From NCBI RefSeq assembly GCF_003672135.1, contig NC_039515.1, positions 11,842,001 to 11,906,000 of the forward strand: a DNA stretch of 64,000 nt, given 5' to 3'. Position numbers and translations under genes: made by a program. Shown here piece by piece: positions 11,581-23,133 of this stretch. Within the stretch, counting starts at the first letter, position 1; every line of letters begins with the position of its first letter. The notes under the pieces were generated by a model that was not told the origin of the DNA, made no database searches, and worked only from the letters and a program-made list of their open reading frames with translations. This DNA is from Ooceraea biroi. Taxonomy: Eukaryota; Arthropoda; Insecta; Hymenoptera; Formicidae.

Positions 11581-12599
11581 TATATTATTATATATATATA
11601 TATATACATATATATTACATGTATATAATATTATAATATACACATATATATAATATATATATTAATATTAATAAATATATATATTCGCTACCACGCGAAT
11701 TAATGCACCTTAGTGTACGTGCGATAAGAATGTATCTTTATTTTCCATGTCACATCTTCGGTCAGTATACGTTGTTCCTTCTTTCTCCATCTTATTTCCT
11801 AAATAAAGCTAAACAAGTGCTTTTACGACCGTCTATAAAGCTTTAAGTGTTAACGAGACGAGCAACGTAGTAACCCTGATTCTTAGATGGCTCTAAACCG
11901 TGCATCTTGTAGCCGCAGACTTTGCGACCGTGCACAGTCACTAGTACACGAAAAAAGGAACACCTCTGAGCGATGTTGACCACTCACATGAATCATTGGT
12001 TCATGCTACGTATTGATGTCAAGGTTAAGTGAGTAACGGATTGAGCAATTCGACTACTTGTAGCGGTACATTGACTCGAAATACTTTGAGCTCTTGTATA
12101 TCATTGAACGAATGTCTTTGTAATTTCTTTTTAAATTATATATATAATAATTATTACCTAAACATGAATTTTAGATTGATTGAGGATAACTGGATAAAAC
12201 TAAAGAAACAGGAAACAAATTTACACTTATCATACACATATTAAATAATAAAAACTAAAGTGTAATAATAAGTTGGTAGTAGTCTTGGATAGAATTATTG
12301 ACGATATATTTGATAAAGATAATGATTAATGTGGAAATTTTAATAAACTATTACAAAGAAGGTATTGTGTGTTGGATAAAAAATTTACGATTGCTACAAA
12401 GAATACCTCATTATTTGTCAGAATTAAAAAACAGAAATATAATATGTCGAAAGTTTCCCAATTTATATTTCATCTGAAGTTCTCACTTTTTCAAATGTCG
12501 TGCGAGGTCAAGGCCAGGGACAAGTCGTTCTCTTACGTGGGATAGCTGCGTTTCCTTGAAACATTACAATGCACTGACCGAGAATCTCGACCGAGAGTT

Positions 12600-13140
12600 T
12601 ATCGATTCTAAAGGCAGTTAAGTAGTGTGCAGCAGGACGGCGTGCTTTGCTAAAATATGTTGTATTTTGCAAGGTTTCACGTCTGTCTTACGTGACGTCA
12701 CATGGTACATCAGGTTCGCGGGAGAAGTCCCATGACCTACCCCAATCGGGACGGGTGTAAAGGCAGGGCAATATAAACGAACGTTTACAGGCTCGTTACA
12801 TTTTTATGAGCTCGACGCCACAACTACGCCACTACGGCCATCAACAGAATGTCGTAAACCATCAACCAGCTCTGTCTCCCTTTCGTTTCCTCTCTCTTAC
12901 TCTCAGTCATTCGTTCAGTCACTCTTACCGATCCTGTCTCTTTTGCTCCAGTGTATCTTTCACCTACCCCTCAACGTCGTCTATCCCTCCTATCGGTCCA
13001 CGTGGCATTTACGCGTAACTTCCGGTCTGTGACGTCATGTCGCCACTCGTAGACCACTTAGGTTACGTCATTTTATTGACTGTGATCATAAAAGTTTTTA
13101 CACGCGGACCTCCTGCGTGCCCCTACTTGAGATCGCGGTG
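12600..13140 (+). promoter_or_regulatory. Candidate promoter and first exon in duplicated CpG island (unit 1)
   Basis: The GC content rises here. The plus strand shows a TATAAA at 12772-12777, pyrimidine-rich DNA downstream, and a good splice-donor match (GCG|GTGAGT, exon end 13137). Two perfect CRE octamers TGACGTCA flank this (12693-12700 and 13030-13037), with a half-match TTACGTCA at 13063. A start near 12800 and a non-coding first exon ending at 13137 would fit, but no downstream exon was identified. Orientation and function are inference. The whole block is repeated 7673 bases downstream. Confidence 0.4.
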
Positions 13141-13559
13141 AGTATCGGTCGTGGAGGGTTTTATGTCTCGCGCCGCTTTATTGTTTTTACTACTCGCAGA
13201 CACATTGACCTCCTTTTAATTCGCCGATATGAATACAATGTAACAGTGTTATCTTATTCAAATGTTTGTGCTTTACCTAATCGATATTATAATGTATCGT
13301 GCATAAGTGCATAACAATGCGTTGAATGTACTTTAGAATATTCTTACAAGATCGTATTTTTCATGTGTTTAAAAGGTTTACAAAAATATATCTCTTTCGC
13401 ATTAAAAAAATATTTTTTCTATGTGTATATAAATCTACTTTTTTACATTGCTGTGTAAAATTATTCTTAAACTATTGTACGGAACAGTTATGTTCACACA
13501 TTCTGATAGAAGACGATATATTCTGTCACTCGCATTTTCCCTTAGTGATCTAAGAATTT

Positions 13560-13870
13560 TCACGTAGCAGCTGCAGCATGTCTGCCGTAAGAGGTGCGCC
13601 ATTTTGTTGATACACCGATCTTCATCAGACACCACCCTCTTGACGTCATTGGTGGTTGTGTCGGCCATCATGAGACTCATTATGCAATCGTCTATTCCTG
13701 GAATTCATGATGGCCGTCGTCGGCTGAGCCAATCCGTGTGCTTTCACTGGCAGCCATCAGGAAAACGGTCAATCCTGCGCTCTGCCGGCCTTTCTCGCAA
13801 CTTCCGGCTTCGCATCTTCTCCGCTAGATGTCTCTACCGCTTAGAACCCTGTGCCGATTCTTTTTGACAA
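13560..13870. promoter_or_regulatory. GC-rich island with CRE, CCAAT and paired GGCCATCATGA motifs (unit 1)
   Basis: This contains a third TGACGTCA (13641-13648), CGGCCATCATGA (13662-13673), and in inverted orientation CTGGAATTCATGATGGCCG (13698-13716), followed by a CCAAT box in GAGCCAATCCG near 13728. GCCAT is the core of Pho/YY1-type sites, so binding by such a factor is possible. The island stops abruptly at about 13870, where very AT-rich DNA begins. No supported coding sequence lies inside it. Confidence 0.4.
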
Positions 13871-14860
13871 TTAAAAAGAAGTTTTTAATGATTAATTAAG
13901 TAATACATCTTTGTAGCAACAATGATTGTGATATGTATACACAAAACATATTTCTTTGTGCATGTTTCATGCAATATAAATTCATTTGTATATTTATTGT
14001 CAATCATTTATTGTTGTGTGAATATTGTTTTATTATACATAAGCAATAAGTAATATACAGTTCAAATTTTATATGTTTTATCTATTTTAAAATGTAACAA
14101 CATAATATCTTTGCCAAAATACATATTAATTAATTTTTTCTCACTTCAATGATTAAAAAGTTATAAAGTACAATAATTTCAGAATTTATTGCTTGAACGG
14201 CTTACATTATGTATCAAGAAAATGAAAGTATTCGATAAGGTAACAGTAGATTGTGCGATTAAAACTAATATGTAAGAGATAATGTTAATTGTACTATATC
14301 AAATATCATATATGCTTTGTTTTTTTTCTCATTTTTATAAAAGATTTTATTATCCCGACATACTTTTTCATAAAAGTATTTTATCAGAAATGTTCAACAA
14401 TAAATTATTGAAATATAAAACAATATATAATTCCATATCAATATAGATTTATATTTTATTAGCATGAAAAAGTATTTATTATCATATTTTATAACTTGTA
14501 TTGAAGTAACATTTTACACACATAACATTAATTAAATTATTAATTGATTATTATCACTTTATATCATCCGATAATAATCTTATACCGCTACTAAGCACAT
14601 ATGCTTATTACATATTGCTGTACTATGTTTTTTAGTAAATAAAAGCACAAGATATCTATCATGATATCATCTAATAAATGCATCTCTTGAAATATGTAAT
14701 AAAAATTACAAGTGAGAATTTTGCGATTGACGCAATGGCGCTACTGAAGGTTTATCTAATTAAATATTACGACAGCGTCCATAATGGATCTAGAATAATC
14801 TAAAAAGATCAACAACCTGGCTAAGATATAAGCGAGGAAAACGCAATGTGTTAACGCGGT
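13871..14860. other. Very AT-rich spacer (unit 1)
   Basis: About 1 kb of AT-rich DNA with no gene, inverted-repeat element or RNA that I can recognise. It separates two GC-richer islands and is repeated without visible change in unit 2 (about 21544-22530). Confidence 0.5.
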
Positions 14861-14869
14861 CCGCATACT

Positions 14870-15460
14870 TCTATTTGTGTAGTCTTCTTCCATCTTCAAC
14901 GCTATGCGTGCACCAATAGGAAGATTAAATTCACGATACTTTCTTACGGACGTACGGCTTGTAAGACAAGCCAATGCGAAAGTGAAACGAAAATTTACAG
15001 TAACCCTACCCACAGAGGCATCGCGGTACTTTAAAGGACAGCGGGGCAACCTTATCCGCATCTCAGATCCGGATAATTATGTCGGCGTGTTTATTACGCT
15101 CGGTTATCCGCGACTTTATTTCGTCGGATAAAAGGATAAAAGAACGCAGAGGCAGATATCTCGCAGCCGTTGCGGAGAGACGTTTGCAAAGAAAAGTCAC
15201 GACTGGAATTCATGATGGCCGGTCTTCTTTCCCCCGTCGATTCCGAAGCAGTTAGCTTGGGCGTAGGTAGGCGAGTGCGCGCGCCTCCGTCTACGCGTGT
15301 GCATATGCATGTCGCATCGTATGTGTGCGCACACGTGTAGTCGTCCATATCCCCTGTCTGGACTGCGAACCCTGGGGCAAGATAGGTAATTTCGGTGCGA
15401 CTTCTTCCCTCACAAATTCTATGCGCAAGACTTTCTTCAGGAGATAAAGCCCTTGTTCAT
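14870..15460. promoter_or_regulatory. Second GC-rich island with the 19-bp motif and alternating purine-pyrimidine tract (unit 1)
   Basis: This island holds a second exact copy of CTGGAATTCATGATGGCCG (15203-15221). Just downstream (about 15265-15340) is a run of alternating purine-pyrimidine words such as GTGCGCGCG, GCATATGCATG and GTGCGCACACGTG, which could adopt Z-DNA. Open frames on both strands here are mutual shadows of GC-rich DNA. The link to the island at 12.6-13.9 kb rests on the shared motif only. Confidence 0.35.
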
Positions 15461-16457
15461 AGCATTCTTCTCCGGATTTACATTTGTTGCAAGAAAGAAG
15501 AAATAGATAGAAACTGAAAATATACTAAATGGACATTTCGCTTTTTGCTTTGTCTATAATAAAGGTATGGTTGAAAATTAAAGACTGTTACTCGCACATT
15601 GGTGGTTCCTCCGGTTACCACGACTTACTCTTGTCCTAGACATGCTTACTTTTCTATGACTTAAAGCCACCGCTAATTTCTGATCTGGTCGGTGTAACAA
15701 AAAAAAGTGCAACTCCACCTGTGTTACGATTATAAACGTTATCAAATTCAATTGCACGCCGATGCGCTTCAGAAGGGTTCAATTTATTCTTATCGGACAT
15801 TCTGTAGAATCCTCTTCGGCTCTCCGCCGTTGAATTTGAAGCGACGGCAAAAGAACGAAGAGGAACGTCGGCTAACTTGCGCAGAATGTCCAGGTAAGCT
15901 GTAGGGATAAACAACCAGCTTGAACGGATCCTTTGAATCGACGAGCTTTGAAGATCCAATGAACCGCTTATTTCCACTTTCTTTTCCCCACCGCCGCGAT
16001 TCCATATAAAAAAACATCGGAGAACAGAAATAGGAGGAGAGTCGATACGTAACTGAATGCTAGCACCTCTTATATACGATGTTATAAAATTATCGAGTTG
16101 ATGCTTTAAATTGGAATAAAACAACTGTGTCGCGAAAGGACAGTTCGCGTTCGAGCATTAGCCAGTTTTCTGGTCAACTACCCGTGGATTAACAATGTGA
16201 ACTGATTATTATATCTATTGTGATGTCATTTGTAACTCACTTGGCTGTACGCTTAATATCTGAGAAGTATATATGCATTATTATTATTATTATGTAATTA
16301 TTGCAAGAAGTTTTGTAACTTATTGCAACATTATGAAACTAATCTCAGTTTATGTGCGACTGCAAGAAACACGTTAACTGTGTAAATCTTATCTGGATGT
16401 TGCTCTGTTTCTGGATAAAAAGAAAATTTAAAAGCTTCTCTATCAGATCTATCTATC

Positions 16458-16657
16458 TAGATTAAATAGATTAATCCGGCTCGCGCTAAATGAATTATAA
16501 CTAAATGTAGGGATGTAGAGAATTTTGTTCCTTGGTTTTTAAATGTTACCTATTCTGCTATAAAATTAATATACGACAAGCTATGTTGTGCTGTCATAAG
16601 TATGTGTTTAATTTGATTCATCGCGACGTAATCCGGATTACTTAGTTAATGACCTAA
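16458..16657 (+). mobile_element. MITE-C copy A (unit 1)
   Basis: Member of the MITE-C family. The right end ATTACTTAGTTAATGACCTA is followed by TA. The interior contains the diagnostic block TATAAAATTAATATACGACA and then TATGTTGTGCTGTCATAAGT, which is shared with copies near 31.0, 32.2, 37.3 and 40.5 kb. The left end is degenerate. There is no coding capacity. Confidence 0.75.
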
Positions 16658-17970
16658 TATATCTCATTTATTACGAGATTGAAATGTAAGTGTATGATAA
16701 TGCATACAACAAATGTAAATACGTGAAACGTAAAATATATGTGATAAATAATTGACAGATAATTACATATTTTGAGTACAAAAGTTCGTATCGAAAAACA
16801 AAAGTTTCGCTTGTAAAATATCGAAAATTCATGTTTTATATCAACGAAAAAGATAAATTATATAGTTGTACTTTTTTTATAGTTTTTAATTTTTATATTT
16901 TTTATATTTTTGTATTTTATAACTTTTAACGTATTAGGATAGGTCAAAAATCTCACATAGTGTGGATCCGGTTGAAGATTTTGTCGTGTCTAAAAGCAGG
17001 GGTGGTCGCACGTGGTGTCGTTTCACGGACCTCGTAAACACTCGCTGGAAGATGCAACCGTTTACACAGATCATTACAAGCGCGAGTTGAGTTACGGTAA
17101 TATCTCCACAAATGGGTCTGGATCCATTGCGGAAGAGTCTGATTTAAAGGAACGCGTCGAAAAGTGGAGCGTCGTACGTGGTAGTTATTTATATCGAATC
17201 ACCATGGATACGTAAGAACTATAAACCTCTTTGGTATCGCCGTCCCAAGAAAATTGGGTCGAGATCAATTTTGTCTGTGCACTACACGAAAAGAATTTTA
17301 TTTTTTATCCTGTTCTTTTGTCGCGCATCGTCCGGTGAATCATCACTTATTGTTCCACAGCCGCGCGATTTCCGTATGTTTTGTATCTGAACCAGGTCTA
17401 CGTGTGTGATGGAACAAGTAGACGTCGAGCTTATCGATAAGTCTCAAGAGAGTTCTAAACTTATCAAACGCGACGAGAGTAGGTAAGTTGGTTTCGTTGT
17501 GTTACGCGGCCCCGCCATTTTCATTCCCTTTCTTTGCTCCTTCCTTTCTTCGCAGCACTCCTTTGCCGGACCATATGGCCTGTGCATATCGGCAATCAAG
17601 CGTCAACGTCTTGTGGCAAACCTCGAACCCGTTCCATAAGGAACAGCGACGATTTTCTTCTGGTCGATAATTCCTACAGCTTCTGCGTCTCTCATTGCTC
17701 TTTCTTACACGTCATCACTGGTTGTTCGCCATTGGACAACTCATATAATGCGTACTTTTTATATCCAAGAACTCTTGGCTCTTTAAGATAGCATCGAATT
17801 TTTGTATCATTTCTTCAGATAAAGCTCGTATTAATACATATTAATTTATTTATTTATTCTGACGTTACACTTGTTCTGGTATTCTGACAGTTATTTAGAT
17901 AGTCAATGTTATTCTTCATAATCAGAACTTTATGTTACGCAACAAGGCATAAGTTTCTTTATTTTATTCA
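16658..17970. other. End of duplication unit 1, no gene recognised
   Basis: AT-rich DNA, then a moderately GC-rich block (17000-17790). Short frames are open on the plus strand here but show no recognisable domain. This block has most of the single-base indels that distinguish the two units, so any frame in it is unreliable. The segment ends at TTTATTCA, directly joined to TA and the second mariner. Confidence 0.45.
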
Positions 17971-17972
17971 TA

Positions 17973-19255
17973 TTGGGTCATTAAGTATGAAACTTTACAA
18001 ATAGAACATAAACTTTTGCATTTTTTGGCACATGGACATGATTTATTTTCAATCGAAGTATGCGCCATGTTATCTACACACTTCTGCCATTTTAGTGGTA
18101 GTTGGTCTATGCCTCTACTATAGAAGCCAGGAGTACGGGAATCGATGAAGTCGCGGAAGGCTGTTTCGACTGCCTGTTGAGAATTGAAGAATTTTCCCAC
18201 CAACAAGTTGTCCAAATTCCGGAAGAAGTGATAGTCGGTAGGTGATAGATCTGGTGAATATGGTGGATGACGGAGAGTTTCCAATTCCAACTCCTGTAGC
18301 TTTGCCACGGTCAGTCGTGCAGTGTGCGGTCGAGCATTATCATGCAACAGGATTGGCATTGACCGATTGACCAATTTCGGTTGTTTAATAGCAAGTTGTT
18401 GCATCATTTCGTCCAGTTGCTTGCAATATACTTCAGCCGTTATCGATGTACCAGGTTTCATAAAGTTGTAGTAGATAACACCTGACCTGGACCACCAAAC
18501 AGTCACCATAAGCTTCTTCTGTGTAATGTTGGGTTTCGCGTGATGTCTCGGTGGTTCATCAGCGTTCAACCACTGATGTGAGCGTTTACGATTGTCGTAG
18601 AGTATCCACTTTTCATCGCAGGTCACAATTCGATTCAAAAAAGATTCATTTTTGTGACGGGAAAGCAAAGAAAGGGAAGCCTCTAGACGTTGCGCCTGCT
18701 GCGCATCGGTCAATTCGTGCGGACCCATTTGTCCAACTTCTCTATCTTACCAATTGCAGCTAAATAACCAATATGGTGAGTATGGAAACATTGAATATCG
18801 ATGCCAATTCACGTGTACTTTGAGATGGATCGGACTCTACTACGGCTCTCAAGTGATCATTATCCACCTTCGTCTTTGGTCTTCCACGTGGCTCATTAGC
18901 GAGGCTGAAATCTCCATCTCTGAAGTTTTTGAACCAATTGCCCATCGTTGCTTTAGTAGTTGAACCTTCACCAAATACAGCGTTGATATTACGAGCTGTC
19001 TCCGACACTGTGATTCCACGGCGGAATTCATATTCATAAATCACACGAATTTTGGACTTTTCCATAGTTCTATAAAAAAGAATCCACCAATAAAACTAAT
19101 GAAGATATTTGAACAAACAAATATGACATTTGAAGAGCGAACATACATCTATCACACTAACCTAACCTGATACTGACGTCTGGCGCCAAATTTGAGATAA
19201 CAAATGTTAAAGATGGCGCTTTTACATTTGTAAAGTTTCATACTTAATGACCCAA
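17973..19255 (-). mobile_element. Mariner-1, copy 2, at the duplication junction
   Basis: A 1283-bp copy of the mariner at 10294-11580 with the same 30-bp inverted repeats. Its left flank is TTTATTCA-TA instead of the AT-rich MITE-B arm. Its right flank is the MITE-B right arm, as in copy 1. It arose by duplication of the segment or was the agent of it; it is not an independent insertion into an unrelated site. Confidence 0.95.
18044..19065 (-). pseudogene. Mariner transposase, several frameshifts (mariner-1 copy 2)
   Basis: Same gene as in copy 1, with the start ATG at 19065. The N-terminal frame runs through the helix-turn-helix region to about 18764, where a base is missing (AAATAACC versus AAATGAACC in copy 1). 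A second base is missing at about 18721 (GCGGACCC versus GCGGGACCC). The frame is then open through all three catalytic aspartates and the site where copy 1 is broken. A third missing base near 18064 (CGCCATG versus CGCCCATG) removes the normal stop, so the frame runs past the usual C-terminus to 17964. All three are one-base losses, two of them in GGG or CCC runs. A few transitions also separate the copies. Confidence 0.85.
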
Positions 19256-19389
19256 TATATTATTATATATATATAATATACATATATATTACATGTATAT
19301 AATATTATAATATACACATATATATAATATATATATTAATATTAATAAATATATATATTCGCTACCACGCGAATTAATGCACCTTAGTG
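19256..19389. mobile_element. Right-hand half of MITE-B (unit 2)
   Basis: The AT-rich interior and right inverted repeat of MITE-B, ending CCTTAGTG followed by TA, as at 11581-11715. The matching left half is absent because the duplication junction is at the mariner end. The TA-repeat portion differs slightly in length from unit 1. Confidence 0.8.
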
Positions 19390-20272
19390 TACGTGCGATA
19401 AGAATGTATCTTTATTTTCCATGTCACATCTTCGGTCAGTATACGTTGTTCCTTCTTTCTCCATCTTATTTCCTAAATAAAGCTAACAAGTGCTTTTACG
19501 ACCGTCTATAAAGCTTTAAGTGTTAACGAGACGAGCAACGTAGTAACCCTGATTCTTAGATGGCTCTAAACCGTGCATCTTGTAGCCGCAGACTTTGCGA
19601 CCGTGCACAGTCACTAGTACACGAAAAAAGGAACACCTCTGAGCGATGTTGACCACTCACATGAATCATTGGTTCATGCTACGTATTGATGTCAAGGTTA
19701 AGTGAGTAACGGATTGAGCAATTCGACTACTTGTAGCGGTACATTGACTCGAAATACTTTGAGCTCTTGTATATCATTGAACGAATGTCTTTGTAATTTC
19801 TTTTTAAATTATATATATAATAATTATTACCTAAACATGAATTTTAGATTGATTGAGGATAACTGGATAAAACTAAAGAAACAGGAAACAAATTTACACT
19901 TATCATACACATATTAAATAATAAAAACTAAAGTGTAATAATAAGTTGGTAGTAGTCTTGGATAGAATTATTGACGATATATTTGATAAAGATAATGATT
20001 AATGTGGAAATTTTAATAAACTATTACAAAGAAGGTATTGTGTGTTGGATAAAAAATTTACGATTGCTACAAAGAATACCTCATTATTTGTCAGAATTAA
20101 AAAACAGAAATATAATATGTCGAAAGTTTCCCAATTTATATTTCATCTGAAGTTCTCACTTTTTCAAATGTCGTGCGAGGTCAAGGCCAGGGACAAGTCG
20201 TTCTCTTACGTGGGATAGCTGCGTTTCCTTGAAACATTACAATGCACTGACCGAGAATCTCGACCGAGAGTT

Positions 20273-21543
20273 TATCGATTCTAAAGGCAGTTAAGTAGTG
20301 TGCAGCAGGACGGCGTGCTTTGCTAAAATATGTTGTATTTTGCAAGGTTTCACGTCTGTCTTACGTGACGTCACATGGTACATCAGGTTCGCGGGAGAAG
20401 TCCCATGACCTACCCCAATCGGGACGGGTGTAAAGGCAGGGCAATATAAACGAACGTTTACAGGCTCGTTACATTTTTATGAGCTCGACGCCACAACTAC
20501 GCCACTACGGCCATCAACAGAATGTCGTAAACCATCAACCAGCTCTGTCTCCCTTTCGTTTCCTCTCTCTTACTCTCAGTCATTCGTTCAGTCACTCTTA
20601 CCGATCCTGTCTCTTTTGCTCCAGTGTATCTTTCACCTACCCCTCAACGTCGTCTATCCCTCCTATCGGTCCACGTGGCATTTACGCGTAACTTCCGGTC
20701 TGTGACGTCATGTCGCCACTCGTAGACCACTTAGGTTACGTCATTTTATTGACTGTGATCATAAAAGTTTTTACACGCGGACCTCCTGCGTGCCCCTACT
20801 TGAGATCGCGGTGAGTATCGGTCGTGGAGGGTTTTATGTCTCGCGCCGCTTTATTGTTTTTACTACTCGCAGACACATTGACCTCCTTTTAATTCGCCGA
20901 TATGAATACAATGTAACAGTGTTATCTTATTCAAATGTTTGTGCTTTACCTAATCGATATTATAATGTATCGTGCATAAGTGCATAACAATGCGTTGAAT
21001 GTACTTTAGAATATTCTTACAAGACCGTATTTTTCATGTGTTTAAAAGGTTTACAAAAATATATCTCTTTCGCATTAAAAAAATATTTTTTCTATGTGTA
21101 TATAAATCTACTTTTTTACATTGCTGTGTAAAATTATTCTTAAACTATTGTACGGAACAGTTATGTTCACACATTCTGATAGAAGACGATATATTCTGTC
21201 ACTCGCATTTTCCCTTAGTGATCTAAGAATTTTCACGTAGCAGCTGCAGCATGTCTGCCGTAAGAGGTGCGCCATTTTGTTGATACACCGATCTTCATCA
21301 GACACCACCCTCTTGACGTCATTGGTGGTTGTGTCGGCCATCATGAGACTCATTATGCAATCGTCTATTCCTGGAATTCATGATGGCCGTCGTCGGCTGA
21401 GCCAATCCGTGTGCTTTCACTGGCAGCCATCAGGAAAACGGTCAATCCTGCGCTCTGCCGGCCTTTCTCGCAACTTCCGGCTTCGCATCTTCTCCGCTAG
21501 ATGTCTCTACCGCTTAGAACCCTGTGCCGATTCTTTTTGACAA
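20273..21543. promoter_or_regulatory. Duplicated promoter-like CpG island (unit 2)
   Basis: Second copy of the 12600-13870 island. CRE octamers lie near 20366, 20703 and 21314, TATAAA near 20445, the GTGAGT donor near 20811, and the inverted pair of GGCCATCATGA motifs near 21335-21389. The motifs are unchanged between units. If the unit 1 island is a promoter, the genome has two tandem promoters for whatever lies downstream. Confidence 0.4.
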
Positions 21544-22542
21544 TTAAAAAGAAGTTTTTAATGATTAATTAAGTAATACATCTTTGTAGCAACAATGATT
21601 GTGATATGTATACACAAAACATATTTCTTTGTGCATGTTTCATGCAATATAAATTCATTTGTATATTTATTGTCAATCATTTATTGTTGTGTGAATATTG
21701 TTTTATTATACATAAGCAATAAGTAATATACAGTTCAAATTTTATATGTTTTATCTATTTTAAAATGTAACAACATAATATCTTTGCCAAAATACATATT
21801 AATTAATTTTTTCTCACTTCAATGATTAAAAAGTTATAAAGTACAATAATTTCAGAATTTATTGCTTGAACGGCTTACATTATGTATCAAGAAAATGAAA
21901 GTATTCGATAAGGTAACAGTAGATTGTGCGATTAAAACTAATATGTAAGAGATAATGTTAATTGTACTATATCAAATATCATATATGCTTTGTTTTTTTT
22001 CTCATTTTTATAAAAGATTTTATTATCCCGACATACTTTTTCATAAAAGTATTTTATCAGAAATGTTCAACAATAAATTATTGAAATATAAAACAATATA
22101 TAATTCCATATCAATATAGATTTATATTTTATTAGCATGAAAAAGTATTTATTATCATATTTTATAACTTGTATTGAAGTAACATTTTACACACATAACA
22201 TTAATTAAATTATTAATTGATTATTATCACTTTATATCATCCGATAATAATCTTATACCGCTACTAAGCACATATGCTTATTACATATTGCTGTACTATG
22301 TTTTTTAGTAAATAAAAGCACAAGATATCTATCATGATATCATCTAATAAATGCATCTCTTGAAATATGTAATAAAAATTACAAGTGAGAATTTTGCGAT
22401 TGACGCAATGGCGCTACTGAAGGTTTATCTAATTAAATATTACGACAGCGTCCATAATGGATCTAGAATAATCTAAAAAGATCAACAACCTGGCTAAGAT
22501 ATAAGCGAGGAAAACGCAATGTGTTAACGCGGTCCGCATACT

Positions 22543-23133
22543 TCTATTTGTGTAGTCTTCTTCCATCTTCAACGCTATGCGTGCACCAATAGGAAGATTA
22601 AATTCACGATACTTTCTTACGGACGTACGGCTTGTAAGACAAGCCAATGCGAAAGTGAAACGAAAATTTACAGTAACCCTACCCACAGAGGCATCGCGGT
22701 ACTTTAAAGGACAGCGGGGCAACCTTATCCGCATCTCAGATCCGGATAATTATGTCGGCGTGTTTATTACGCTCGGTTATCCGCGACTTTATTTCGTCGG
22801 ATAAAAGGATAAAAGAACGCAGAGGCAGATATCTCGCAGCCGTTGCGGAGAGACGTTTGCAAAGAAAAGTCACGACTGGAATTCATGATGGCCGGTCTTC
22901 TTTCCCCCGTCGATTCCGAAGCAGTTAGCTTGGGCGTAGGTAGGCGAGTGCGCGCGCCTCCGTCTACGCGTGTGCATATGCATGTCGCATCGTATGTGTG
23001 CGCACACGTGTAGTCGTCCATATCCCCTGTCTGGACTGCGAACCCTGGGGCAAGATAGGTAATTTCGGTGCGACTTCTTCCCTCACAAATTCTATGCGCA
23101 AGACTTTCTTCAGGAGATAAAGCCCTTGTTCAT
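22543..23133. promoter_or_regulatory. Duplicated second island with 19-bp motif (unit 2)
   Basis: Copy of 14870-15460. It includes CTGGAATTCATGATGGCCG at about 22876-22894 and the alternating purine-pyrimidine tract at about 22938-23013. I saw no difference from unit 1 in the motif. Confidence 0.35.

Larger units (their letters stand above)
10212..11715. mobile_element. MITE-B, split by the nested mariner-1 insertion
   Basis: The left end CACTAAGGTGCATTGATTCG (10212) is matched by the reverse complement of the right end (to 11715). The inverted repeats are about 36 bp with two or three mismatches, and TA lies immediately outside both ends (10210-10211 and 11716-11717). Without the inserted mariner the element is about 213 bp with an extremely AT-rich interior, a favourable target for TA-specific mariner insertion. 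No coding sequence is present. Only the right half recurs in the second duplication unit, at 19256-19389. Confidence 0.75.
10292..17970. repeat. Tandem segmental duplication, unit 1
   Basis: This segment of about 7.68 kb is repeated directly afterwards at 17971-25648. It runs from the TA at the left end of mariner-1 to the sequence TTTATTCA just before the second mariner. Most of the two units aligns with only isolated differences: one substitution near 13349, one near 15619, a trinucleotide-repeat difference near 16280 and a few single-base indels. A denser indel cluster lies near 16680-17480. Unit 1 is the one with the original left flank, because its mariner is still inside MITE-B. Confidence 0.95.
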
